From assembly GCA_026400595.1 (NCBI GenBank), contig JAPLOT010000057.1, forward strand, positions 1-10,947: a DNA stretch of 10,947 nucleotides, read 5' to 3'. The notes under the pieces are model-generated. The model ran no database searches and was not told where the DNA came from. It worked only from the letters and a program-made list of their open reading frames with translations. The position numbers and the translations under genes are program-made. This stretch comes from Alphaproteobacteria bacterium. Lineage in GTDB: Bacteria; Pseudomonadota; Alphaproteobacteria; Rhizobiales; Aestuariivirgaceae. Of the stretch, positions 5,474 through 10,947 are shown piece by piece (position 1 is the first letter of the stretch; every line of letters starts with the position of its first letter).

Positions 5474-8047
5474 ATGGCGGCGGCGAAGCAGACGAAACCC
5501 ACACTCTCGGCGGCAGAGCTTGAAGCTCTGGCCGCGGACAGTGAGCAGGGCGTGACGCGCCGACTCACCGGCTGGGAAAGCTGGCTGGCCTCCGCGCTTT
5601 GCGCTTCGCTGTCGCTCTACGCCCTCTACTGGACGCAGTTCGCGATCAACACCTCGGTGTACCGCGCCACATTCCTCGGCATCGTGCTGGCGGCGGCCTT
5701 CGTCATCTTTCCGATCCACCGGAAGCTGACGGGCCGCCACCTGCGCCTCCTCGACGCGGTGCTGATTGCGCTGTCCGTGATCACCATCTGGTACTTCGTT
5801 TCCCATCTCGAAGCGACCAAGACGAGGGCCACGGCACCGCTGCAGATCGAGATCTGGCTTGGTGGAGCCCTCATGCTTCTGGTGCTGGAAGCCACCCGGC
5901 GTGCCACCGGCTGGGCCCTGCCGCTGATCGCCGTTGGCTTTCTCGTCTATGGCTATTTCGGGCCTTACATGCCTGAACCCTTCAATCATCGCGGCTTCTC
6001 GATCGCGCGCATCGTTGGCCAGAACTATCTGACGCTCGAGGGACTGTTCTCGACGCCGATGGACGTGGCCGCAACCTTCATCATCGTGTTTGCGCTCTAT
6101 GGCGCCGTACTCGACCGTGGCGGGGCCGGGCGCTTCTTCATCGATTGGGCCTTTGCGCTCTTTGGCAAGCGTCCGTCAGCGGCGGCACCCGGGCGCGCCG
6201 TGGTAGCTTCCGGGTTCCTGCTCGGAACCGTCTCGGGATCCGGCATCGCCACGACCGTGACGCTCTCGTCGCTGTCCTGGCCCCTGCTGAAACGGTCCGG
6301 CTACACGCCGACGGTTGCGGGCGGCCTGACCTCTGCGGCAGGGATCGGCGCCACGCTCTCGCCGCCGACTCTCGGGGCTGCCGCCTTCATCATCGCCGAG
6401 TATCTGGAGATCGACTACGTCGACGTGCTGATCATGGCGGCCATACCGACGATCCTCTACTATCTCAGCTGCTGGTTCATGGTGGAGGGAGACGCGCGCA
6501 AGCTGGGGGTGACGCCGGTCAGGACGAGCGATGAGTCGCTCTGGGGACTGACGACCCGCAAGGGCTATCACTTCATCTCGCTCGCCGCGATCGCGGTGCT
6601 GCTGGCCACCGGCATGAGCGCCTTCCTCGCTGTATTCTGGTCGATCATCATCGCCTTTGCGCTCAGCATGATCAGGGCCGAGGACCGCCTGCTGGCACCC
6701 TATGGCGCGATCGCGGGCCTGGCTGTCTTCGCGCTGGCCTGGGCGCTGGGCGTGCGGCTTTCGGTTTCAGCCTATCTCGGCCTGATGGCGGGCGGGGGCG
6801 TCACGCTGCTGCTCCATGCCATGGGCAATGATCCCGACCGCGCCGGGCCGCGGCTGGTGGAGACCTTCGTGGAGGGCGGCAAGAGCTGCGTCGGAATTGC
6901 CGCGACCTGCGCCACCGCCGGCATCATCGTGTCGATCATCAACCTCTCCGGCCTGGGTCTCAAGCTGTCGGGCGTCATCGTCGACATTGGCGGCGGGAAT
7001 CTCGGCATGACCCTTCTCCTCGCGGCTGCAGCCATGTGGCTGCTCGGCACTGCGGTGCCGGTGACCGCCTCATACATCATTGCCGCGGTGGTGCTCGTGC
7101 CGGCGCTGGTATCGTTGGGCGTGGCGCCGCAGGCGGCCCATATGTTCATGTTCTACTATGCGGTGCTGGCCGATGTCTCGCCACCGACCGCGCTGTCGCC
7201 CTTCGCGGCGGCCGCCATCTGCGGGGGCGCCCCCTTCGCCACCATGATGCAGGCCTGGAAATACACGCTCCCGGCTTTCGTGGTTCCGGTCATCTTCTGC
7301 CTGCCGCCATTCGGCACGGGACTCCTGCTGGACGGCAGTCCCGCAGAGATCGCGCTGATCACGATCACCGCCACCGCAGCGCTGGCTGGCCTGTCGCTTG
7401 CGGCCGTCGGCTGGATGCGGGGACCGCTTTCGGGCATCGAGCGGGTGATCGCTGCGGCTGCCGGCATCGCCCTCATCGTTCCTTCCCCGATGAGTCAGGT
7501 TGCGGGCGCCGTGGCACTGGCGGCCGTCGTGGGATGGCAGGCGATGCGGTTCCGGCAGGCCCGGCAGCCGGGCCTAAGAGCCGGACGTCAGCGGCTGGCG
7601 GTAGATGAAGTAACGGCCCGGCACGGCGTCTGGCGGCAGGGGCAGTTGCACGAAGCCCGGGACTTCGAGATTGAGATCAGACAGGAGAAAGCCACCCGGC
7701 ATCAGGGCTGGTGGCGCGATGCGCGGAACAAGCTCGCGCATCATCTGGTTGTGTTCGAGCGAAATGTCGCCCACGTCGGAATGGACCAGCGCGACCTTGC
7801 CCTCGAAGCGCTTTACATAGACCGGCAGGTTCACTTCAATGTCGCCGCGCACCAGATAGGGATCGGGGGGCAAGCAGCCTTCGATGGGACGCACGTCGCG
7901 CTCGAAGACATAGATTTCGCGCCCTGGCTGGTTGCGTCGCAGGTGGTCATAGGTGCGGCCCTTGCCAAGGCCCAGTTCGAAGACCGGGCCCTGCATGTCC
8001 GCCATCTGCTCAAAGACCCAGGCAAAGCAGGCGTGCTGCGACTTTAG
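5474..8047 (+). CDS. TAXI-type TRAP transporter fused permease (DctQM), with an anomalous C-terminal run-on
   Basis: The frame from ATG 5474 (AGGAG 6 nt upstream) encodes 857 residues. Residues 1-35 are cytosolic. A DctQ-like section with about four helices spans roughly 36-165, and the DctM section spans about 200-650. DctM carries GSGIATTVTLSSLSWPLLKR (256-274), AAGIGATLSPPTLGAAAFI (288-306) and ADVSPPTALSPFAA (566-579), all typical of this family. It imports the solute delivered by the binding protein, driven by an ion gradient. The last hydrophobic segment ends near residue 690. From residue 701 to 857 the sequence is hydrophilic, unlike the family, and lies antisense to the methyltransferase at 7574-8089. 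The expected length is about 700 residues. A +1 shift near the end would give a stop at TAA 7575-7577. The true 3' end is therefore uncertain; either the run-on is real or a frameshift or sequence error removed the stop. Confidence 0.85.
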   Translation: MAAAKQTKPTLSAAELEALAADSEQGVTRRLTGWESWLASALCASLSLYALYWTQFAINTSVYRATFLGIVLAAAFVIFPIHRKLTGRHLRLLDAVLIALSVITIWYFVSHLEATKTRATAPLQIEIWLGGALMLLVLEATRRATGWALPLIAVGFLVYGYFGPYMPEPFNHRGFSIARIVGQNYLTLEGLFSTPMDVAATFIIVFALYGAVLDRGGAGRFFIDWAFALFGKRPSAAAPGRAVVASGFLLGTVSGSGIATTVTLSSLSWPLLKRSGYTPTVAGGLTSAAGIGATLSPPTLGAAAFIIAEYLEIDYVDVLIMAAIPTILYYLSCWFMVEGDARKLGVTPVRTSDESLWGLTTRKGYHFISLAAIAVLLATGMSAFLAVFWSIIIAFALSMIRAEDRLLAPYGAIAGLAVFALAWALGVRLSVSAYLGLMAGGGVTLLLHAMGNDPDRAGPRLVETFVEGGKSCVGIAATCATAGIIVSIINLSGLGLKLSGVIVDIGGGNLGMTLLLAAAAMWLLGTAVPVTASYIIAAVVLVPALVSLGVAPQAAHMFMFYYAVLADVSPPTALSPFAAAAICGGAPFATMMQAWKYTLPAFVVPVIFCLPPFGTGLLLDGSPAEIALITITATAALAGLSLAAVGWMRGPLSGIERVIAAAAGIALIVPSPMSQVAGAVALAAVVGWQAMRFRQARQPGLRAGRQRLAVDEVTARHGVWRQGQLHEARDFEIEIRQEKATRHQGWWRDARNKLAHHLVVFERNVAHVGMDQRDLALEALYIDRQVHFNVAAHQIGIGGQAAFDGTHVALEDIDFAPWLVASQVVIGAALAKAQFEDRALHVRHLLKDPGKAGVLRL
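7557..7575. terminator. Strong hairpin at the convergent junction of permease and methyltransferase
   Basis: AGGCCCGG (7557-7564) and CCGGGCCT (7568-7575) form a perfect 8-bp stem with a 3-nt CAG loop. It covers the methyltransferase stop codon (TAG, 7576-7574) and abuts the out-of-frame TAA at 7575-7577. Position and symmetry suit a bidirectional terminator for two convergent genes, but there is no T-tract on either side. It is also a sequence likely to cause polymerase slippage. Confidence 0.5.
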
Positions 8048-8089
8048 CCGATAGTGAAACCTATCCAGCATGCTCAGTTCGGTCTGCAT
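7574..8089 (-). CDS. Class I SAM-dependent methyltransferase
   Basis: The 171-residue protein carries the glycine-rich SAM-binding motif VFELGLGKGRTYDHLR at 36-51 (E38-L-G-L-G-K-G). An acidic residue ends the next strand (VFERD, 61-65), and a VHSDVGD segment at 102-108 lies in the expected motif region. PGGFLLSDLNL at 131-141 resembles the strand 5 region of small Rossmann methyltransferases. The fold is compact, with no substrate domain, so the substrate cannot be inferred. I chose the ATG at 8089, with AGGA 7 nt upstream; M7 is an alternative. The gene lies 101 nt downstream of the DUF3095 gene and has its own likely promoter. Nearly all of it is overlapped antisense by the permease run-on frame. 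Its clean SAM motif makes it the real gene on this stretch. Confidence 0.83.
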   Translation of the reverse strand: MQTELSMLDRFHYRLKSQHACFAWVFEQMADMQGPVFELGLGKGRTYDHLRRNQPGREIYVFERDVRPIEGCLPPDPYLVRGDIEVNLPVYVKRFEGKVALVHSDVGDISLEHNQMMRELVPRIAPPALMPGGFLLSDLNLEVPGFVQLPLPPDAVPGRYFIYRQPLTSGS

Positions 8090-8136
8090 CGCGGGGTCCT
8101 TTGACGTTTCACCATCGATTTTCTTGCTGGGCGCTG

Positions 8137-8165
8137 TCTAGCACAACCGCGCAGGCTCAATGCAA
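8137..8165 (-). promoter_or_regulatory. Probable promoter of the SAM methyltransferase
   Basis: On the minus strand TTGCAT (8165-8160) is separated by 17 nt from GCTAGA (8142-8137), a reasonable alphaproteobacterial housekeeping match. It ends about 47 nt before the ATG at 8089. The perfect dyad CGTCA-GG-TGACG at 8178-8189 lies just upstream of it, next to the DUF3095 stop, and could be a protein-binding site. Confidence 0.38.
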
Positions 8166-8190
8166 CCCCCGAAGAGCCGTCAGGTGACGT

Positions 8191-9348
8191 TCAGCTGGAA
8201 GCGGCCTTGAGCCGGCTGGCGGCCATTGCGTAGCCACCGGCCCCTCCGTCGATGAAATGCATGTGGTCGCGCTGAAGCGGTGTCGGAACGATGCAGGTCA
8301 TCAGCGCGGTTTCCTGCCTGTGCAGTCCATAGCGACAAATGCCCTTTCGTGCGGCCTGTTCGAGAAGCGCTTCGATTTCGCGCGAGCGCTGCCGGTCGAG
8401 GTCGACCGTCATTTTCAAGCCGTCGTCGAACTTGCGAAAGTCGGAGTTCTGCGCAACGTCGCGGCGATAGACCGCAGCATCGAACCTGCCCAGTGGCACC
8501 TTGAACCGGTCGAGGAGCGCGACCAGCCAGACCTGGGCGACGATGCCGAGCCGGCGCAGCGGCCGCAACAGGGGTGCGCCTCCAGCGCGGGTTTCGTAGG
8601 TCGTATTGCCTGGCCTGAAACTGGTCTCCGGCCCCACTTCGGGAATGGGGTGTCCGCCGCGCTCTTCCTCACCGGTCAGGGCGACGATCCGCGCGACGAG
8701 GGCATCGAACTCACCCGCTGATGCCTGCGGTCCCGGTACGGCGATGATCGAGAGGATTTCGCCATGCCGCGAGGTCAAGGGATTCCAGCGGCATGACAGG
8801 CCGGAAAGATCGGGGCGTGTGCCGGGCGCTGCAGGCGGTTCGATGTAACGGCCCGCCTTCATCTGTGCTTCGGCCCAGCTTGCGCCACCGCCGGCGAACA
8901 TGGCGTATGTGACCTCGGGGGCCACCTGGAAGCGGGCAACACGCACATCGAACCCATGCGCGCGAATGTCATGGACCGGCACGACCGCAGCACGGAGGGT
9001 GAGGGCAAGCTCTTCCGCAACCCAGGTCTGAACGGCTGCAAGGGCCCTCCGCGTGGCGGCCTCCGCCGAAGGCGGGACGGCAACCATGGCGCCGTCCCCG
9101 CCGAAGACAAAGGGATACTGATGGTGACCGTGCAAGGCATTGAGAATGGCGGAAATGACGCTGGCGCCTGCCATGTTCACGGCCCTGTACTGTCCGGCCT
9201 CGATCGCCCTGGTCGATCCCACGATGTCCGAAGTGGCCAGCAGCCAGCCTTCGGGCAGGGGCCGGTAGAGTTCGAAGCTGGCGACATCCGCGAAGTCGCG
9301 GAAGGCCGGCAGAGCTTCGTAGAAGCTGTCCTGTGCGGGTGCGCTCAT
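8191..9348 (-). CDS. DUF3095 protein with class III nucleotide cyclase-like motifs
   Basis: The 385-residue protein matches the DUF3095 family from end to end as far as I can recall it: N-terminal SFYEALPAFRDFADV, then LPEGWLLATSDIVGSTRAIE (31-50), FVFGGDGAMVAVP (80-92) and a C-terminal HMHFIDGGAGGYAMAASRLK. DIVGST and GGDG resemble the two metal-binding aspartate motifs of class III adenylate or guanylate cyclases (D41 and D85). It may thus be a divergent nucleotidyl cyclase or a non-catalytic relative; no substrate or product is established to my knowledge. The ATG at 9348 has only a weak GAAG upstream. The gene runs divergently from the FkbM gene and precedes the SAM methyltransferase by 101 nt. 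Confidence 0.85.
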   Translation of the reverse strand: MSAPAQDSFYEALPAFRDFADVASFELYRPLPEGWLLATSDIVGSTRAIEAGQYRAVNMAGASVISAILNALHGHHQYPFVFGGDGAMVAVPPSAEAATRRALAAVQTWVAEELALTLRAAVVPVHDIRAHGFDVRVARFQVAPEVTYAMFAGGGASWAEAQMKAGRYIEPPAAPGTRPDLSGLSCRWNPLTSRHGEILSIIAVPGPQASAGEFDALVARIVALTGEEERGGHPIPEVGPETSFRPGNTTYETRAGGAPLLRPLRRLGIVAQVWLVALLDRFKVPLGRFDAAVYRRDVAQNSDFRKFDDGLKMTVDLDRQRSREIEALLEQAARKGICRYGLHRQETALMTCIVPTPLQRDHMHFIDGGAGGYAMAASRLKAASS

Positions 9349-9437
9349 GCAGCTTCAGATAGCATACCGCCCGGCCTTCCGCGACACGCGGCCACCCGAT
9401 CATCGCAATGTGATCTGCCGTGTCTCCCCGGGCTTTG

Positions 9438-9466
9438 TTGAACCTCCCGGCGAACTGGTCTAACTC
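9438..9466 (+). promoter_or_regulatory. Probable promoter of the FkbM-family gene
   Basis: TTGAAC (9438-9443) and TAACTC (9461-9466) are separated by exactly 17 nt. They end 35 nt before the ATG at 9502, a sensible distance. The -35 is good and the -10 moderate. Nothing equally good is seen for the divergent DUF3095 gene, whose TATGCT lies close to its start codon. Confidence 0.42.
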
Positions 9467-9501
9467 TCGGTGCAACCAAACAACCCCGCAGTATCGGTGT
9501 A

Positions 9502-10374
9502 ATGTTCGAAGAGACCAAAAAAGGCCTCCAGCGTGTGCTGGCGCGGGCAATTCTCGGGCCGCTGTTCTCGTTTCACTTCATGCGCCGCCGCGCACTTGCA
9601 ATGCTGAATCGGCATTTCGACAAGGGCGAGCTGACTCTGCGCTATCGCATGAAGGATCACACCCTGTTTCTCGACCCGGCCGACGACGTGATTGCCGCAC
9701 GCGTCCTGCTGCGCGGCGACTGGCAGCGCCGGGACCTGCTGCGGGTCGTTTCCCTGCTCAGGACGCATGTTCCCGAGTCGGCCGGACGGAGGTTCATCGA
9801 TGTCGGCGCGAACATCGGCACCGAAACCGTCTATGCCATGCTGAGCGGACACTTCTCGGGCGCAGTTTCAATCGAGCCGGAACCGCACAATTTCTCCTTG
9901 CTCTCCGAGAACATTGCGGCGAATGCGTTGAACTCGAGCGTGCAGGCCGTCAATTGTGCGGCAGGGGCCAAGGCAGGCTCTGCCTTCCTCGCGCGCAGCG
10001 AGTCGAACAAGGGTGGCCACGCGCTGTCGGTTGATGCCGGTGGCGCTGATCGCATTGCGGTCGAAGTGCTGCCGGTCGATTCCATTCTCGCCAGTCTGGG
10101 CATTGATGCCTCTGAAGCCGGGCTGGTGTGGATCGATGTCAACGGAACCGAGCAGGACGTGCTATCGGGCATGACGTCATTGCTGCGCCACAAGGTGCCC
10201 GTTGTGCTTGAGCACCTTCCTACCTTCATCACCGCGGATCAGGCGCGCAGCATCCACCGCTTGCTGGCGGCACACTACCGTCACTATTGCCGCGTCGACG
10301 ACGTCGACCGCGAGCCGGCCGATGTCGTTCGCATGGACCCGTTGAAGGATACCGGCGATTTCCTGTTCTTCTGA
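9502..10374 (+). CDS. FkbM family methyltransferase
   Basis: This is a 290-residue SAM-dependent O-methyltransferase of the FkbM type, normally acting on sugars, glycans or polyketide-like acceptors. The SAM motif FIDVGANIGTETVYA is at 98-112, with the acidic SIEPEPHNFSLLSENI segment at 123-138. VLPVDSIL, WIDVNGTEQDVLSGM and VVLEHLP follow in family order. About 50 residues precede the conserved core, with several arginines and a hydrophobic patch (ILGPLFSFHF) but no clear signal. The ATG at 9502 has a weak ribosome site (GGTG); it is the first start after the promoter and fits the family length. A glycosyltransferase-like gene follows, hinting at surface glycan or glycolipid modification. 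Confidence 0.88.
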   Translation: MFEETKKGLQRVLARAILGPLFSFHFMRRRALAMLNRHFDKGELTLRYRMKDHTLFLDPADDVIAARVLLRGDWQRRDLLRVVSLLRTHVPESAGRRFIDVGANIGTETVYAMLSGHFSGAVSIEPEPHNFSLLSENIAANALNSSVQAVNCAAGAKAGSAFLARSESNKGGHALSVDAGGADRIAVEVLPVDSILASLGIDASEAGLVWIDVNGTEQDVLSGMTSLLRHKVPVVLEHLPTFITADQARSIHRLLAAHYRHYCRVDDVDREPADVVRMDPLKDTGDFLFF

Positions 10375-10685
10375 CCGGCCATTTCGGGGCACACTCGACG
10401 TGCGGGACAACATCACATATTCTTGTCCCAAAGGGGCGAAACGGAGGTTCTGTGACAGATGCGCTGCCAAACCCCGGATCCAGTGCCTGCCGGGAGGGCC
10501 GCTATCGCAACGGATTTGGGTCAAGTCCGGGAGCCGGCTTCAGCCGACTGGCGCAGTTCAAGGCTGAAGCGGTCAACCGAGCCGTTTCGGAAGATGATAA
10601 CTTCCTTGTCGGCCCGGTGAGTATTCTGGACAGTGAATGCCTTGCGGACTTTCACATCCATAGCCGTGCGTGAGGCCCGAGAGCG
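10375..10685. other. 311-nt gap between the FkbM gene and the glycosyltransferase
   Basis: The gap holds the dyad GGGACAA-N12-TTGTCCC at 10404-10429. It also holds GGAGG at 10443-10447, followed by a GTG at 10452 (73-residue frame ending at 10673) and an ATG at 10459 (53-residue frame ending at 10620). On the other strand a 46-residue frame runs 10661-10521 without a ribosome site. I recognise none of the three products, and their codon use is not convincing, so I do not call them genes. The stretch could be a decayed gene or a long leader. Confidence 0.45.
10404..10429. promoter_or_regulatory. Inverted repeat GGGACAA-N12-TTGTCCC
   Basis: Perfect 7-bp arms flank an A/T-rich 12-nt centre, 30 nt after the FkbM stop. 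It could be an operator for the downstream gene or a weak terminator hairpin; no T-tract follows. I recognise no regulator for it. Confidence 0.35.
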
Positions 10686-10947
10686 TTGGCCGCATCCCTG
10701 AAAGATCCGGAGACCCTGCTCGGCCGCATCGTGAAGTTCTGGAACAAACCGCGGAATCGCAAGCGCAAGGCGCTTCGTGATCTCGCCGAGCGCCATCGCC
10801 TGCTCGAGCCCATCATGCGCCTTCGGGCGCACTGCACTTATGCGACGCGGCATGTCCGGCGGCGCCGCCACCATGGCCTGCCGGGCCTGCTTGTGGTCTC
10901 GCTGACGTCTTATCCACCGCGCTTTCCGACCCTTCATCTGACTCTGA
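10686..10947 (+). CDS. Probable glycosyltransferase, N-terminal part (cut by the window edge)
   Basis: The frame is open from just after TGA 10671-10673 to the window end, giving 87 residues from a TTG at 10686. The last 20 or so, GLLVVSLTSYPPRFPTLHLT, look like the first beta strand and loop of GT-A type glycosyltransferases that begin with an I/VVSLTSYPPR motif. The preceding 65 residues are helical and strongly basic, with an HVRRRRHHG segment just before the strand. The start is uncertain: TTG 10686 (weak GAGAG upstream), GTG 10731 or ATG 10815 would all be in frame. The codons are rich in G/C at third positions, unlike the gap before it. Acceptor and donor cannot be inferred. Its neighbour, the FkbM methyltransferase, supports a glycan role. 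Confidence 0.6.
   Translation, partial: MAASLKDPETLLGRIVKFWNKPRNRKRKALRDLAERHRLLEPIMRLRAHCTYATRHVRRRRHHGLPGLLVVSLTSYPPRFPTLHLTL

Noticed and set aside
4297..5568. 423-codon minus-strand frame opposite the TAXI gene
   Set aside because: Its length comes from the scarcity of stops in G/C-rich DNA; the plus strand has the signal peptide, ribosome site and family motifs.
8178..8189. CGTCA-GG-TGACG as a terminator for the DUF3095 gene
   Set aside because: A 2-nt loop is too tight for a stable hairpin and there is no T-tract; at most it is a protein-binding dyad.
8257..8721. Plus-strand frame inside the DUF3095 gene
   Set aside because: It is antisense to a conserved protein and has no ribosome site or recognisable domain.
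9420..10034. 204-codon plus-strand frame overlapping the start of the FkbM gene
   Set aside because: It is in another frame from the conserved DVGANIG core, and its product is arginine-rich and low in structure.
10452..10673. 73-codon GTG frame after GGAGG
   Set aside because: The spacing from GGAGG to GTG is only 4 nt, codon use is unlike the neighbours and I recognise no family. It is kept only as a note in the gap entry.
10521..10937. Minus-strand frame ending in a plausible-looking 46-residue piece
   Set aside because: Most of it is antisense to the glycosyltransferase start. The last 46 codons (from 10661) look protein-like but lack a ribosome site and a known family.
1..10947. Mobile element or defence island
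   Set aside because: No transposase, integrase, terminal repeats, tRNA-adjacent direct repeats, CRISPR repeats, or nuclease or toxin genes are seen. Gene content is metabolic, transport and modification throughout.

Overview
The window is high in G+C, dense with genes, and reads like an alphaproteobacterial chromosome (inferred from base composition, G/C-rich third codon positions, TTGAC-like promoter matches and family content; no rRNA or tRNA is present to confirm it). I see no tRNA, rRNA, CRISPR array, insertion sequence or integrase. Twelve protein genes are supported, two of them cut by the window edges.

Left part (1-2305, minus strand): a bufferin operon reading leftwards, bufA (secreted four-cysteine RiPP precursor, DUF2282), bufB (MNIO/DUF692 maturase) and bufC (DUF2063 partner, truncated at base 1). 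bufB and bufC share an ATGA overlap, and a perfect 9-bp hairpin lies between bufA and bufB. Upstream of bufA, on the same strand, is a four-helix membrane protein of the DUF4239 bestrophin-like family that starts at GTG.

Middle part (2439-8047, plus strand): divergent from the DUF4239 gene are a COG3618 amidohydrolase (lactonase-like) and, 5 nt later, a ChaC-like gamma-glutamylcyclotransferase. After a 452-nt gap without a convincing gene comes a TAXI-type TRAP transporter: a solute-binding protein with a Tat-like signal, then a fused DctQM permease. The permease frame does not stop at the expected place. It runs 474 nt further, antisense to almost all of the convergent methyltransferase gene. 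A perfect hairpin and an out-of-frame TAA mark where the permease would be expected to end.

Right part (7574-10947): on the minus strand, a DUF3095 protein with class III cyclase-like metal motifs and, after 101 nt, a small class I SAM methyltransferase. Divergent from them is an FkbM-family methyltransferase, and after a 311-nt gap the first part of a probable glycosyltransferase. The last two suggest a glycan or lipid modification locus continuing to the right.

The notable system is the bufferin (metal-binding RiPP) operon. It belongs to a recently described class, so it is not new as a type. The least expected structural feature is the permease/methyltransferase antisense overlap.
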